Of a DNA stretch of 64,000 nucleotides, positions 52,074-61,030 are shown piece after piece (positions within the stretch are counted from its first letter, which is position 1; every line of letters begins with the position of its first letter). This DNA comes from Novosphingobium colocasiae. GTDB lineage: Bacteria > Pseudomonadota > Alphaproteobacteria > Sphingomonadales > Sphingomonadaceae. The stretch lies in the NCBI RefSeq assembly GCF_014652555.1, contig NZ_BMZA01000005.1, forward strand, positions 115,348 through 179,347, given 5' to 3'. A program made the translations under genes and the position numbers. The notes under the pieces are model-generated. The model made no database searches. It worked only from the letters and a program-made list of their open reading frames with translations, and was not told the DNA's origin.

Positions 52074-54467
52074 GTGTCGCCAGGTCGATCCACAGGGAAG
52101 GTTCAACGCCGCATCTATGCCGCGTTTCTGGCGTTGCTGGCGCTGATCCTCGTCATCGGCGGCGGCTGGCTCGCCAGCTTGGGCGGCTCTGCCTATTACC
52201 TTCTGGCCGGCGCGGCGCTGGCGTGGTCCGCGGTGCTGATATGGCGGGCGCGGCGCGAGGGGCGGTGGGTCTATGCCGCCATCGTCGTCGCGACGCTGGT
52301 GTGGACGATCTGGGAAGCGGGATATGCCGGCTGGTCGATCATGCCGCGGATGGTCGCCTGGCTGGTGGTGGGCAGTTGGATGCTGACGCCGTGGTTCGTG
52401 CGCAGCCTTCAGCCGGAGGCCACCGTTGTTCCGCGCCTGGCCCGGTGGATGACGGCGGGGACTTTCCTGGCCGCCTGTGCCGTCGCCTTCGTCGTGGGAG
52501 CGGGTCTGCATGCGGCCGATCCCGATCCCGTCGACCCGATCACGCAGGCCGGCGTCGCATCAGCCTATCCGGCCGCCGTGAAGCCCGCTACTGGGCCGGG
52601 CCGCAGCGACTGGCAGCAGTACGGCAACGATCTGGCGGGGACGCGGTTCAGCCCGGTCGCGCAGATCACGGCTGCCAACGTGTCCGACCTGCAACTCGCC
52701 TGGCGCACGCCCATCGACACTAACGATCTCAGCCGGGAACAAGGGCTCGAGGTGACCCCGATCATGATCGGCGACACGCTCTATGCCTGCAACGGCGTCA
52801 ACGACGTGTTCGCGATCGATGCCGAGACCGGCGCGGTGCGCTGGCGGATGGCGGCCGCCGGAGGCGAGGGGCGCACCTGCCGGGGTGTCGCCTATTACCG
52901 GGTGCCCGGTGGCGACGGTCCCTGTGCCGAGCGGATCCTCACCAACACCGGAAACGCCCAGCTTGTTGCCCTCGATGCGCGGACCGGCAAGCTTTGCGCG
53001 GGCTTCGGCAGTGCGGGTCGGGTCGATCTGCTCGACGGCATGAGCCCGGCACCGGCGCATTATTACTACCCGACGTCCGCGCCGGCGATCGTGCAGGGCA
53101 AGGTCGTGCTCGGCGGCATGGTGCTTGACGGTCAGTTCTGGGGCGAGCCTTCCGGCGTGATCCGCGCCTTCGACGCGGTGACCGGAAAACTGGCGTGGGC
53201 GTGGGACATGGGCGCTCCCGATGTTCCCGGCAGACCGGCAGCGGGCAAAACCTACACGCCGGCCACCCCCAACAGTTGGGGCCCGATAAGTGCGGATGAA
53301 AAGCTGGGACTGGTCTATCTGCCAATCGGCAATTCGACGCCCGACTTTTTCGGCGGCATGCGTCGTCCGGTCGATGAGAAGTTCGGCAGCTCGGTGGTGG
53401 CGCTCGATGCGGCGACCGGGCGGTTGCGGTGGTCCTTCCAGACCGTCCGGCACGACCTGTGGGACTATGATGTCGCCGCTCAGCCGACCTTGCTGGACCT
53501 GCCGCAGGCAGGTGGCCGCATTGTCCACGCGTTGGTGCAGCCGACCAAGACCGGTGAAGTCTTCGTGCTCGATCGACTGACCGGCAGGCCGCTCCGTGAT
53601 GTCGTGGAGCGGGCAGTCCCGCAGCATGGCGGCGTGTCGGAGGAGCATCTTGCCCGGACCCAGCCCTTTCCCATCGGCCTGCCATCATTTCGCGGCCCGG
53701 TCCTGCGCGAGAGGGACATGTGGGGGATCACCCCGCTCGATCAGCTCTATTGCCGCATCCGCTTCCGAGGTGCGCGGTATGACGGCATGATGACCCCGCC
53801 GGGACTGACGCCATGGATTTCGCTCCCGGGCTTTGGCGGCGGGATGGACTGGGGCGGCGCTTCGGTGGACCTCGATCATAACGTGTTGCTGGTCAACTCG
53901 ACGACGATCGCCAACATCAGTTGGATGTTCACGCGCGCCGAAGCGGACGCCGATGGCCTGCGTCCCGCTTCGGGCACCGAAGGCGGAGACCTTTGGGGCC
54001 CTGCGGCGCAGGCCGGCACGCCTTATGCAAGCTATACCGAGGCATTCAAATCACCGATCGGGATGCCGTGTCAGGAGCCGCCGTTCGGACGGCTCAGCGC
54101 CGTCGATCTGAAGACCGGCAAGCTTGTCTGGTCGCGTCCCCTCGGCATGGCGGGCAAGAGTGCCTTCGGCATCCCCATCCTGGTGCCGATCACGATGGGA
54201 ACGCCGACATCGGGCGGTTCGGTCACGACGCGCGGCGGGGTGACTTTCATTGCCGCCACCCAGGACCGTATCCTGCGCGCGTTCGATACCCGGACCGGAG
54301 CGCTGTTGTGGAGCAAGCGCCTGCCGTGGAGCGGCTTCGCGACACCGATGACCTACGTCTCGCCCCGCAGCGGCCGCCAGTTCCTGGTGGTGGCCGCAGG
54401 TGGGTCGCACGGGCTGGGCGAGGCGGGCGGCGCGGCGCTGCTGGCCTTCGCGCTGCCGAAGCGTTGA
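52074..54467 (+). CDS. Membrane-bound PQQ-dependent dehydrogenase, glucose dehydrogenase-like
   Basis: 797 residues from a GTG. Four to five N-terminal membrane helices (about 13-150) are followed by an eight-bladed PQQ propeller. Key segments are WQQYGNDLAGTRFSPVAQIT, VRHDLWDYDVAAQPTLLDL (Asp464) and VQPTKTGEVFVLDRLTGRPL (Lys492). The last two align with Asp466 and Lys493 of E. coli Gcd. The family oxidises aldoses or quinate in the periplasm and passes electrons to ubiquinone. No pqq biosynthesis gene is in the window. It follows the GH12-like gene by 73 bases and would suit oxidation of released sugars. Confidence 0.93.
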   Translation: MSPGRSTGKVQRRIYAAFLALLALILVIGGGWLASLGGSAYYLLAGAALAWSAVLIWRARREGRWVYAAIVVATLVWTIWEAGYAGWSIMPRMVAWLVVGSWMLTPWFVRSLQPEATVVPRLARWMTAGTFLAACAVAFVVGAGLHAADPDPVDPITQAGVASAYPAAVKPATGPGRSDWQQYGNDLAGTRFSPVAQITAANVSDLQLAWRTPIDTNDLSREQGLEVTPIMIGDTLYACNGVNDVFAIDAETGAVRWRMAAAGGEGRTCRGVAYYRVPGGDGPCAERILTNTGNAQLVALDARTGKLCAGFGSAGRVDLLDGMSPAPAHYYYPTSAPAIVQGKVVLGGMVLDGQFWGEPSGVIRAFDAVTGKLAWAWDMGAPDVPGRPAAGKTYTPATPNSWGPISADEKLGLVYLPIGNSTPDFFGGMRRPVDEKFGSSVVALDAATGRLRWSFQTVRHDLWDYDVAAQPTLLDLPQAGGRIVHALVQPTKTGEVFVLDRLTGRPLRDVVERAVPQHGGVSEEHLARTQPFPIGLPSFRGPVLRERDMWGITPLDQLYCRIRFRGARYDGMMTPPGLTPWISLPGFGGGMDWGGASVDLDHNVLLVNSTTIANISWMFTRAEADADGLRPASGTEGGDLWGPAAQAGTPYASYTEAFKSPIGMPCQEPPFGRLSAVDLKTGKLVWSRPLGMAGKSAFGIPILVPITMGTPTSGGSVTTRGGVTFIAATQDRILRAFDTRTGALLWSKRLPWSGFATPMTYVSPRSGRQFLVVAAGGSHGLGEAGGAALLAFALPKR

Positions 54468-54584
54468 TGAGGATCAGCCGGTCGAGTTTCTCCGCGACGA
54501 GGAAGACCCCAAAACAGCCGGGGTCACCAATGACCGAGCTTCAAGACTGCCGATCTTTTCCGATTGGTCGCGTCAAAGGCCAAT

Positions 54585-55577
54585 CTACCGCCGTGCCAGC
54601 CGTGAGAGGCGTTGCGACAGGGTCGTCACGCCGATCACGTCGGTCACGTTGCTGAAGCCGGTGCGTTCGCCCATCGTCCAGCGGTAGAGGCTCTGGAACG
54701 AGATGAAGCTGGTATAGGCAGTGTGCCAGGGCGCGGCGGCGATCGCACCGCCGGTCATTTCCCAGGAGCGCCCGGCTGCGTCGGTCAGCCGCACCACACG
54801 GTGCATGCCCAGCATGCCCACGCTTTCGGCGTCGATCTCGGCAGCCACGATGGCGCTCACCTCGCCGTTGACGAGCGCGTAGCCAAAGCGGAACGTGGTG
54901 TAGACGGGCTGGCCGTTGACCACATCCAGGGTGACCACAAGGTGGAACGCCAGATCGTCGCCGAACGTGATGTGCATCCATGAAACCGGGGCCGAGTTCC
55001 ATTCCGCGCGCGGGCCCCAGCTTCGGTCCAACCCGTCGACGCAGGATACCGCGAAGCGGTGGCCGTAGAGTTCCAGTTCGCCCTCGATCCGGCCTACCAG
55101 GTCATAGTGCCCCTTGGTCCATGAATCGCCCGCGCCCGTCGATGCCTCCGGATCGCCCTGGAATACTTCCAGCATCGGGTTCTGCGCCGGGTCCAGCGGG
55201 TCGAAAGGTGCCATCAGCCCCTTGAAATCCAGGTCGAACCGGCACAGCCCGTCGCGGCCCTCATAGCGGAAGCGATAGTCGCGGGCATCGTTGCTGCCTT
55301 TGACCGAAAGGCCGTTCGACAAGGTGAAGTCGGCCATCGTTTCGGGGCACTTCACGTGCATCGGCGCGTCCGAGTAATCGACCGTCCATGCGTTGGCGTG
55401 CATGCCCTGATGGACATAGACAGATGACAGGCACACTCCCGCATTCGGGCGGCACAGGACATAGGCATTGCCGCTGATGCGTGCCTCGGGCACCGAAAAG
55501 ATCAGGAACAGCGTTTCGGCATGATCGAAATCGGGCGAGTTGCCGTTGTGGAAGTGCAGGTCCTGATCTGTAATCAC
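54585..55577 (-). CDS. CrtC/AttH-like (DUF7064/DUF7065-type) protein, copy B
   Basis: 330 residues from a GTG at 55577 (GGAG nine bases upstream). It is a paralogue of the protein at 57368-58339, sharing LFLIFSVPEARISGNAYVL, RPNAGVC, HQG, CPE and GLDRSWGPRAEW. The W-G pair with SWMHITFGDDL resembles the two-lipocalin AttH/CrtC fold of hydroxyneurosporene-synthase-like proteins. It has no signal peptide. The family is found beside terpenoid and lipid genes but has no settled function; the domain number is from memory. It is the last gene of a four-gene minus unit. Confidence 0.7.
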   Translation of the reverse strand: MITDQDLHFHNGNSPDFDHAETLFLIFSVPEARISGNAYVLCRPNAGVCLSSVYVHQGMHANAWTVDYSDAPMHVKCPETMADFTLSNGLSVKGSNDARDYRFRYEGRDGLCRFDLDFKGLMAPFDPLDPAQNPMLEVFQGDPEASTGAGDSWTKGHYDLVGRIEGELELYGHRFAVSCVDGLDRSWGPRAEWNSAPVSWMHITFGDDLAFHLVVTLDVVNGQPVYTTFRFGYALVNGEVSAIVAAEIDAESVGMLGMHRVVRLTDAAGRSWEMTGGAIAAAPWHTAYTSFISFQSLYRWTMGERTGFSNVTDVIGVTTLSQRLSRLARR

Positions 55578-55623
55578 GGGTAAAAACTCCGGCGGGGGCA
55601 AATAGGCGTGGGCGATCAGCGTT

Positions 55624-56133
55624 TCACCAGGCTGGCGGCGGCAAGTCTTCGGGTTTGAGTTCGAAGCCGAACGGCGTGCACCACTGGCGGCATTGCCGCA
55701 GGATGGCATCGCCCTCGTCGAGGATAAGGCGCTCCAGCCCAGGCTGGCACGGCGTGCCCACCACCCGGTTCGACAGCGCGGTCAGGCTGTCGCGCAAGGC
55801 GCGGTCGGCGGTCTCGTAGGCGGCAAGGTCGGCCTCGGGGTCGGCCAGGACGGTTTCTCCCTGCCGCGCCAGTGCCGTCAGCGCGTCCGCATCGCCCGGT
55901 AGCGCCTCGTGCGCGATGCCCGCCGCCCGCTCGCACATGGCGATGTAGGCGCGCAGTTCCATGCGATGGAACGCGCGGGCGTCGGGCAGCCGCGTCTTGA
56001 CGAACGACAGCGTGGCGATTGCGAGGTGCAACTGCTCGACCACATGCTTTTCGGATCCGGCGAGAGCCGGTCCCACCACATCGGTCAGTGCGCGCAGCAC
56101 CGCCTGAAGCTGGGTATCGAAAGACCGGTTCAT
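55624..56133 (-). CDS. Uncharacterised helical protein linked to the phosphotransferase
   Basis: 169 residues. The start at 56133 is fixed by ATGA overlap with the phosphotransferase stop. It is fully helical in appearance (QAVLRALTDVVGPALAGSEK; ADRALRDSLTALSNRVVGTP) and ends with FELKPEDLPPPAW. I do not recognise a family with certainty. Strict coupling with the kinase suggests a subunit or shared pathway. The next gene starts 46 bases downstream. Confidence 0.75.
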   Translation of the reverse strand: MNRSFDTQLQAVLRALTDVVGPALAGSEKHVVEQLHLAIATLSFVKTRLPDARAFHRMELRAYIAMCERAAGIAHEALPGDADALTALARQGETVLADPEADLAAYETADRALRDSLTALSNRVVGTPCQPGLERLILDEGDAILRQCRQWCTPFGFELKPEDLPPPAW

Positions 56134-57353
56134 GCGGTGGCCTCCACGAAGTGATCGCGCAAGTCCGACAAGGCGATGTAGCCCACGCCCACCACGAAAT
56201 TGACGAGAACGTCCTGATGGGTTCCGCGCACCATCGATGCGCGGGCCGAAGCCGCCAGCGTCAGGACCGTGACGAGGTAGCGGTTGTAGATATTGAAATA
56301 GCGCAGGCGCAGCGGATCGACCTTCAGGCCAGATGCCTCCTCGTAAGCCGCGAACAGATCGGCTGCAGGCATCATCCCGGACGCCAGCGCGGTCACGCCG
56401 TCGTCGTCGTAGTGCTGGAACGTCGGCATCGTAGCGTAAGTCAGGTCCTGGTGCCGGTCGCCCAGCGTCGCCCCTTCCCAGTCCAGCCATGCGGTGATCC
56501 GGCCCAGCGCCTCGTCGAACAGGAAATTGCCGCTCCGGTAGTCGCCATGGATGATCGACACACGATCGAGCGGCGGTGCATTGGCGATCAGCCAGCGGTA
56601 GACGATTTCCAGGATCGGCTCTTCCTCAACCCGATCCTCTTCCCAGACGCGGCGGATTGCGTTCACTTGCCGGATGATCGAGGCATTCGATCCCACCTGC
56701 GGCCGTTCGAAGTGGGCGAAGGCGGGCAGTGGGGGCACCTCCATCGTGTGGAGCTTGGCCAGCAGGCCGACGAAATGCGGTGCCAGCCTGGCGCGCAGGT
56801 CCGGCCCGTAGTTCTGGCCCAATCCCGAAACCTTGCCGGCATCGTAGGACGGCTTGGCCGAACCGGTCATGAAGCCATAGACCATTCCCGGATAGGGAAG
56901 GAACGCGGCTTCGGCATCGACCCAGTACGGTGTCGGCGCCGGGATCACGCCCTGCACCGCGGCAAGCACCTCGAACTCGCGGCTGCGGCTCGATTCCGTC
57001 ACCGACGCGGCCGGCTCCATGCGCAGCACCAGCGTTTCGCGCGCGCCGCTGTCCGGCCCGTCGCGGCCCAGCTCGAACACCATCTGCAACTTCGAAGCGC
57101 CGCCCGACAGCCACCGCGCATTCTCGATAACGATCGGGTGGCCCAGGCGGTTTTCGATAAGCGCGCGGGTGCCCTCGACAAGCCTTTCCAGCGTCACCCC
57201 GGTATAGCCCGGCCCATGCCGCCGCTGCATCTTGCGCGACAGCACGGCGTCGATTTCCGCCTCGGTCGGATAGCGGGCGCGGACCGCCGCGATCACGGCT
57301 TCGCTGGGCCGCAGGCGGTCTTCCTCGCGGATAACGGCATATTCACCGGACAT
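56130..57353 (-). CDS. Phosphotransferase family protein (APH/ACAD10-like kinase)
   Basis: 407 residues, ATG at 57353. The kinase core has the nucleotide-loop segment LSGGASKLQMVFEL, LVLRMEP (ATP Lys replaced by Arg at this place), the catalytic HGDYRSGNFLFDE (Brenner motif H-G-D-x-x-x-x-N) and metal-binding AWLDWEGATLGDRHQDLTY. This aminoglycoside-phosphotransferase-like group includes ACAD10/11 kinases that phosphorylate hydroxyacyl substrates, and many catabolic members without drug resistance. The neighbouring CrtC-like proteins suggest a catabolic role. It starts 14 bases after the upstream copy A stop. Confidence 0.88.
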   Translation of the reverse strand: MSGEYAVIREEDRLRPSEAVIAAVRARYPTEAEIDAVLSRKMQRRHGPGYTGVTLERLVEGTRALIENRLGHPIVIENARWLSGGASKLQMVFELGRDGPDSGARETLVLRMEPAASVTESSRSREFEVLAAVQGVIPAPTPYWVDAEAAFLPYPGMVYGFMTGSAKPSYDAGKVSGLGQNYGPDLRARLAPHFVGLLAKLHTMEVPPLPAFAHFERPQVGSNASIIRQVNAIRRVWEEDRVEEEPILEIVYRWLIANAPPLDRVSIIHGDYRSGNFLFDEALGRITAWLDWEGATLGDRHQDLTYATMPTFQHYDDDGVTALASGMMPAADLFAAYEEASGLKVDPLRLRYFNIYNRYLVTVLTLAASARASMVRGTHQDVLVNFVVGVGYIALSDLRDHFVEATA

Positions 57354-57367
57354 GACTGGGTCCTTGT

Positions 57368-58339
57368 TCAGGCGTAGAGTTCATCGGCCATGTTGAGGGA
57401 CAGGTAATACTGCCCGAAGAAATCGGCAATGTGGGCATGCCCCACCCGGTCCCCGGACTCCCAGCGCATCAGGCACTGGTAACCGGCGGAAGACGGGTTG
57501 AAGTTGTACCAGGGCCCGGCCGCCACGGTCGTCCCGCGCGCCTCGTAGACCTGGCCCTGATCGTCCTCGAAGCGGGCAAGCGCGCTCGTCACCAGCATGT
57601 CCGAACGCTTGGCTGTCAGTTCCGCCGACACCAGCGGGCGGCGCTCGCCGTTGACCAGCACATAGCCGTACTTGAACGGCCCATAAGTGACCTCGCGGCC
57701 GGCGAATTCGATGCCGACGACGAAGAACGCGCCAAGGCCTTCACCCAGTTCCACGTGGACCCAGCTCGCGCCCTTGTTGCCCCAGTCGTTGCGCGGGCCC
57801 CAGCTCTTGTTGACGCCTTCGATGCAATCGACCGCATAGGTCTTGTCGCGCAGCCGCAGCGTGCCGGTGACGCGGCCCTTGCCCTCAAGGTGGCCGTTGT
57901 TCCAGCCGTCGTAGCCATCGACCTTGCTGGCACCCGCTTGGGGGACTTGCGCCGGATCGTTTGTGTCGGTCGGATCGCAGACGGCGGAATAGCTCAGCTC
58001 CAGCGAACAGACGCCATCGAGCGAATCGTACCGGTATTCCAGTTCCCGCTCATTCCTGGCGTGGAACGTCAGGCCGTTGGGCAGCGAAAAGTTCGAGAAG
58101 TCCTCGGGGCAAGGCAAGTGCATCTGGCTGTCGTTGTGGTGAAGCTGCCAGGGGTGGAAGCAGATGCCCTGATGGATTTCGATGGAGCTGTGGCACACGC
58201 CCATGTTGGGGCGGGTGAGCACATAGATATTGCCGCTGATCGCGCATTCCGGAACGGAAAAGATGATGAACAGGGTTTCGGTCCAGGTCCGGTCTTCAGG
58301 GTCGCGGGCATGGAACTTGTAGTCGTCTGCGATGATCAT
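57368..58339 (-). CDS. CrtC/AttH-like (DUF7064/DUF7065-type) protein, copy A
   Basis: 323 residues from the ATG at 58339 (GGAG seven bases before). Shared motifs with copy B are LFIIFSVPECAISGNIYVL, RPNMGVC, HQG, CPEDF, LPNGL, GVNKSWGPRNDW and SWVHVELGEGL. The two proteins differ enough to suggest separate roles, not recent duplication. It is the first gene of a four-gene unit copy A-kinase-helical protein-copy B. A terminator from the upstream TonB gene lies in the 5' gap, so its promoter or read-through must pass there. Confidence 0.7.
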   Translation of the reverse strand: MIIADDYKFHARDPEDRTWTETLFIIFSVPECAISGNIYVLTRPNMGVCHSSIEIHQGICFHPWQLHHNDSQMHLPCPEDFSNFSLPNGLTFHARNERELEYRYDSLDGVCSLELSYSAVCDPTDTNDPAQVPQAGASKVDGYDGWNNGHLEGKGRVTGTLRLRDKTYAVDCIEGVNKSWGPRNDWGNKGASWVHVELGEGLGAFFVVGIEFAGREVTYGPFKYGYVLVNGERRPLVSAELTAKRSDMLVTSALARFEDDQGQVYEARGTTVAAGPWYNFNPSSAGYQCLMRWESGDRVGHAHIADFFGQYYLSLNMADELYA

Positions 58340-58355
58340 GGCATGCTCCGGGGCG

Positions 58356-58397
58356 GACAAAAAGATGCCGTGGCGCGCCTTGATCGCGCGCCACGGC
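58356..58397 (-). terminator. Intrinsic terminator after the second TonB receptor
   Basis: A 12-base-pair perfect stem (58367-58378 with 58386-58397, GCCGTGGCGCGC arms, seven-base loop) is followed on the minus strand by ATCTTTTTG. It lies between the receptor stop (58404) and the copy A start (58339). Confidence 0.88.
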
Positions 58398-58403
58398 AGG
58401 CTA

Positions 58404-60731
58404 TCAGAACTTGTATCCCACCTCGACCATGTAGGTGCGCGGTTCACCGGGTATCACGACGTTGAGCGCGAACAGGCTCGCGAAGCCGATACCGCCGGTA
58501 TAGTAGCGCTTGTCGAAGGCGTTCTTGACCAGCGCGGCGATCGAAAAGCCCTTGTCCTTCTGCTCGACGCCCAGCCTGAAATTCGCCAGCGCGTAGCCGG
58601 GGATCCTGGTGTGCGGGTTGAGCGACTTGCCGGTTGAACTGAAGTAGTTCGATGTCTGCGCGAAAAGGTCACCATGAAGCTTCACGTCAAGGTTCTCGTT
58701 CGCGGGGACGGTGACGTCGGCATAGACCGCACCCGACCATTTGGGCGTATCGGGATAGGTGTCGAAGTTGGCGAAGCTGGTGCCGCCCCCGGTGCCGAGC
58801 ACGGCCACCCGGTTGCTGGTGAACTTGGCGTCGGTGTAGTTGATGTTGCCGCCCATCGAGAGCCACGGAGCCGGCTGGATGTTGCCGTCAGCCTCGATGC
58901 CGCTCACCTTCGCCTTGGGCACGTTCACCGTGATGCCCGCCAGGCCGTCGTATATGGCCACGTAGTTGGCGCGCTGCACGTTCTTGATCCACATCGTGTA
59001 GGCGGCCAGGTTCAGGCGCACCGGCATGTCGCCGGCATAGCCGCGATATTTCGCGCCCATTTCCACGTCGGTCGCCACTTCGGGGCGGAATTCGCCGCCC
59101 GAGGTGTTGGCGAAGCCGGGCGTCGGCGGGGCGTGGAAGTTGAAGCCGCCGGACCGGAAGCTGCGCCGGGTATTGGCGTAGAGCAGCAGGTCGCTGGTGA
59201 CCTGGTTTTGCAGGCCGAAGGTCCAGCTCAGCTTCTTGAACGTGTCCTGCTGCGGCGCGATGAAGCGGCCGTCGGCATAGAAGGGTATCCAGGCCGGGTT
59301 GGCGATCGGCGAATACTGATCGACATCGTCGCGGACGAATTCGATCTTTTCCGAGGTATAGCGCAGGCCTGCGGTCAGCTTGAAGCCGGCAAGCCCGGTG
59401 TCGAGCGTGGCCTGCCCGTATCCGGCGATGGTCTTGCTGGTGGTCGTTCCGGCGTTGATCTGGGCGGGCAGGCCCAGCCCGTTCAGGATGAAGCTGGTGT
59501 TGACGAGGTGCTCGCGCGAGTTGGAATAATATCCGCCGACCACGAAATCGAGCCGCCCGTCCAGCGCCTTGCCGAGCAGTTGCAGTTCTTCCGAAACCTG
59601 CCGGATCTTGCCGTCGCCGCCGAAAGCGCCGGTGTCTTCGTTACCGCGTCCATCGATGCCGAAACGGGTGCCGTCGATGTCACCTGCATCGAAATACTTC
59701 GAATGGACATAGCCGAACACGTTCTTGAGCTGGAGATCGTCCCCCAGGTCGAGCGTCGAGATGTTGGAGACGATCCACTTGTTCGTGCGGTGCTTGCCCA
59801 CCGAATCCACGTCCACCACGAACGGCCCGCGCTTCTTCTGCGCGTCCGCGAAGGCGGCCAGGTCGGGGAAGAAGACGTTGCTGGTCACGAACGGGTTGCC
59901 CGGCACGTTGTTCGCCACCGGCACGACATAGGACACCACCGGGGTCATGCTCGATCCGCCGGCGTGGTAGTAATCGACCATCAGTTCGTTCTTGAACGGG
60001 CCGTTGGGAAACAGCGTCAGGCTGGCACGCACGCCCTGGCGGTCGATCTCGCCCAGACGGTTGCCGTAGAAGAGGTTCTTCTGGAGCCCGTCGCGTGTGC
60101 GATAGACGCCGGCCACGCGCAACAGCGCCACATCGGGAGCCAACGGGACGTTGATCGCGCCTTCCAGTTGCACGTCGTCGAAGCGGCCATAACGGGCCCG
60201 CGCATAGCCTTCGAACTGGTCGGTCGGCTTGGCGGTGGTGAACAGCACCGCCCCGCCGGTGGCGTTGCGCCCGAACAGCGTGCCTTGCGGGCCCTTGAGC
60301 ACCTGCACCGACTGGAGATCGTAGAACGCGGTGGAACCGGCACCGCCGACCTGCACTTCATTGACATAGGGCAGGACCGAAGGGAGCGAGCTGGTGTAGA
60401 CATCGACGGTCTGGCCGCGCAACGAGAAGTTCAACTGGTTGTCGCTCTGCGAGGCGCGAACGGTCAGGCCCGGCGCAGCGAACTGCAGGTCGCGCTCTGA
60501 TGTGACAGCCTGTTCAGCCAGTGCCTTGCTCGACACCACGGAAACGGCGACCGGCGTCTTTTCCAGTGTCTCGGACTTGCGCTGAGCAGTGACGATGATC
60601 TCGCCACCGGCGGACGAAGACGCGGCATCGGTCGCGTCTGGGGTCTGTGCCGTCGCCATCACTGGCATGCCGGCCAGAAGCGCGAGCCCGAACGATCCGC
60701 CCGCACGCAATGCGTTCCTCAAGTTAGCCAT
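58404..60731 (-). CDS. TonB-dependent receptor, second
   Basis: 775 residues from the ATG at 60731 with GAGGA upstream. A signal peptide ends MPVMATAQ. EIIVTAQRKSETLEKTPVAV starts the plug, which continues FSLRGQTVDVYTSSLPSVLP and LKGPQGTLFGRNATGGAVLF. The barrel ends in GEPRTYMVEVGYKF. It is distinct from the receptor at 44661-47066. It is divergent from the double-TetR gene and lies upstream of the kinase operon, so it probably imports that operon's substrate. Confidence 0.95.
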   Translation of the reverse strand: MANLRNALRAGGSFGLALLAGMPVMATAQTPDATDAASSSAGGEIIVTAQRKSETLEKTPVAVSVVSSKALAEQAVTSERDLQFAAPGLTVRASQSDNQLNFSLRGQTVDVYTSSLPSVLPYVNEVQVGGAGSTAFYDLQSVQVLKGPQGTLFGRNATGGAVLFTTAKPTDQFEGYARARYGRFDDVQLEGAINVPLAPDVALLRVAGVYRTRDGLQKNLFYGNRLGEIDRQGVRASLTLFPNGPFKNELMVDYYHAGGSSMTPVVSYVVPVANNVPGNPFVTSNVFFPDLAAFADAQKKRGPFVVDVDSVGKHRTNKWIVSNISTLDLGDDLQLKNVFGYVHSKYFDAGDIDGTRFGIDGRGNEDTGAFGGDGKIRQVSEELQLLGKALDGRLDFVVGGYYSNSREHLVNTSFILNGLGLPAQINAGTTTSKTIAGYGQATLDTGLAGFKLTAGLRYTSEKIEFVRDDVDQYSPIANPAWIPFYADGRFIAPQQDTFKKLSWTFGLQNQVTSDLLLYANTRRSFRSGGFNFHAPPTPGFANTSGGEFRPEVATDVEMGAKYRGYAGDMPVRLNLAAYTMWIKNVQRANYVAIYDGLAGITVNVPKAKVSGIEADGNIQPAPWLSMGGNINYTDAKFTSNRVAVLGTGGGTSFANFDTYPDTPKWSGAVYADVTVPANENLDVKLHGDLFAQTSNYFSSTGKSLNPHTRIPGYALANFRLGVEQKDKGFSIAALVKNAFDKRYYTGGIGFASLFALNVVIPGEPRTYMVEVGYKF

Positions 60732-61030
60732 TTTCCATCCTCTGCCATGTTTTGCCCGGCTTGGCCCTTCACCGGCCTGCCCGTGTTTGGCGGGCGCGGG
60801 CAGCAGGGTGCTCGGATGGCTGGAAAATACACGATATCGATCGCGATGCAAGCCGATCGACTGTGTCGTATGACATTTTAAAATTCTCACAATCATATGA
60901 TTTTATTAGATATTATAAATCGTCCTAGTGTAGTTTTGAAAAACGTGTTTATCGAGTGGCGCGCCACTGCCCCTCGCCGTCGTTCGAGTCGGGATGACGG
61001 CGAGGGGATCGTTTGGTAGGGCGGGGGAAG
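60732..61030. promoter_or_regulatory. Divergent TonB/TetR control region with AT-rich operator candidate
   Basis: 299 bases; 60870-60955 is by far the most A/T-rich patch in the window. It has a perfect palindrome AATCATATGATT (60891-60902), plus CATTTTAAAATT. It likely holds both promoters and the TetR-family operator. Confidence 0.55.
60970..61007. repeat. Long inverted repeat before the double-TetR gene
   Basis: CCCCTCGCCGTC (60970-60981) pairs with GACGGCGAGGGG (60996-61007), a 12-base-pair perfect stem with a 14-base loop containing GTCGGGAT. It ends 23 bases before the ATG. It could be an operator, an mRNA hairpin or a member of the GGGATGACG repeat class. Confidence 0.55.

Noticed and set aside
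56130-57353. Aminoglycoside resistance kinase
   Set aside because: The Brenner motif is shared by the wide phosphotransferase family; length and context fit ACAD10-like or catabolic kinases better.
58674-60500. Long plus-strand open frame opposite the second TonB receptor
   Set aside because: The minus strand encodes an obvious plug and barrel; the antisense product is His/Arg/Val-rich without motifs.
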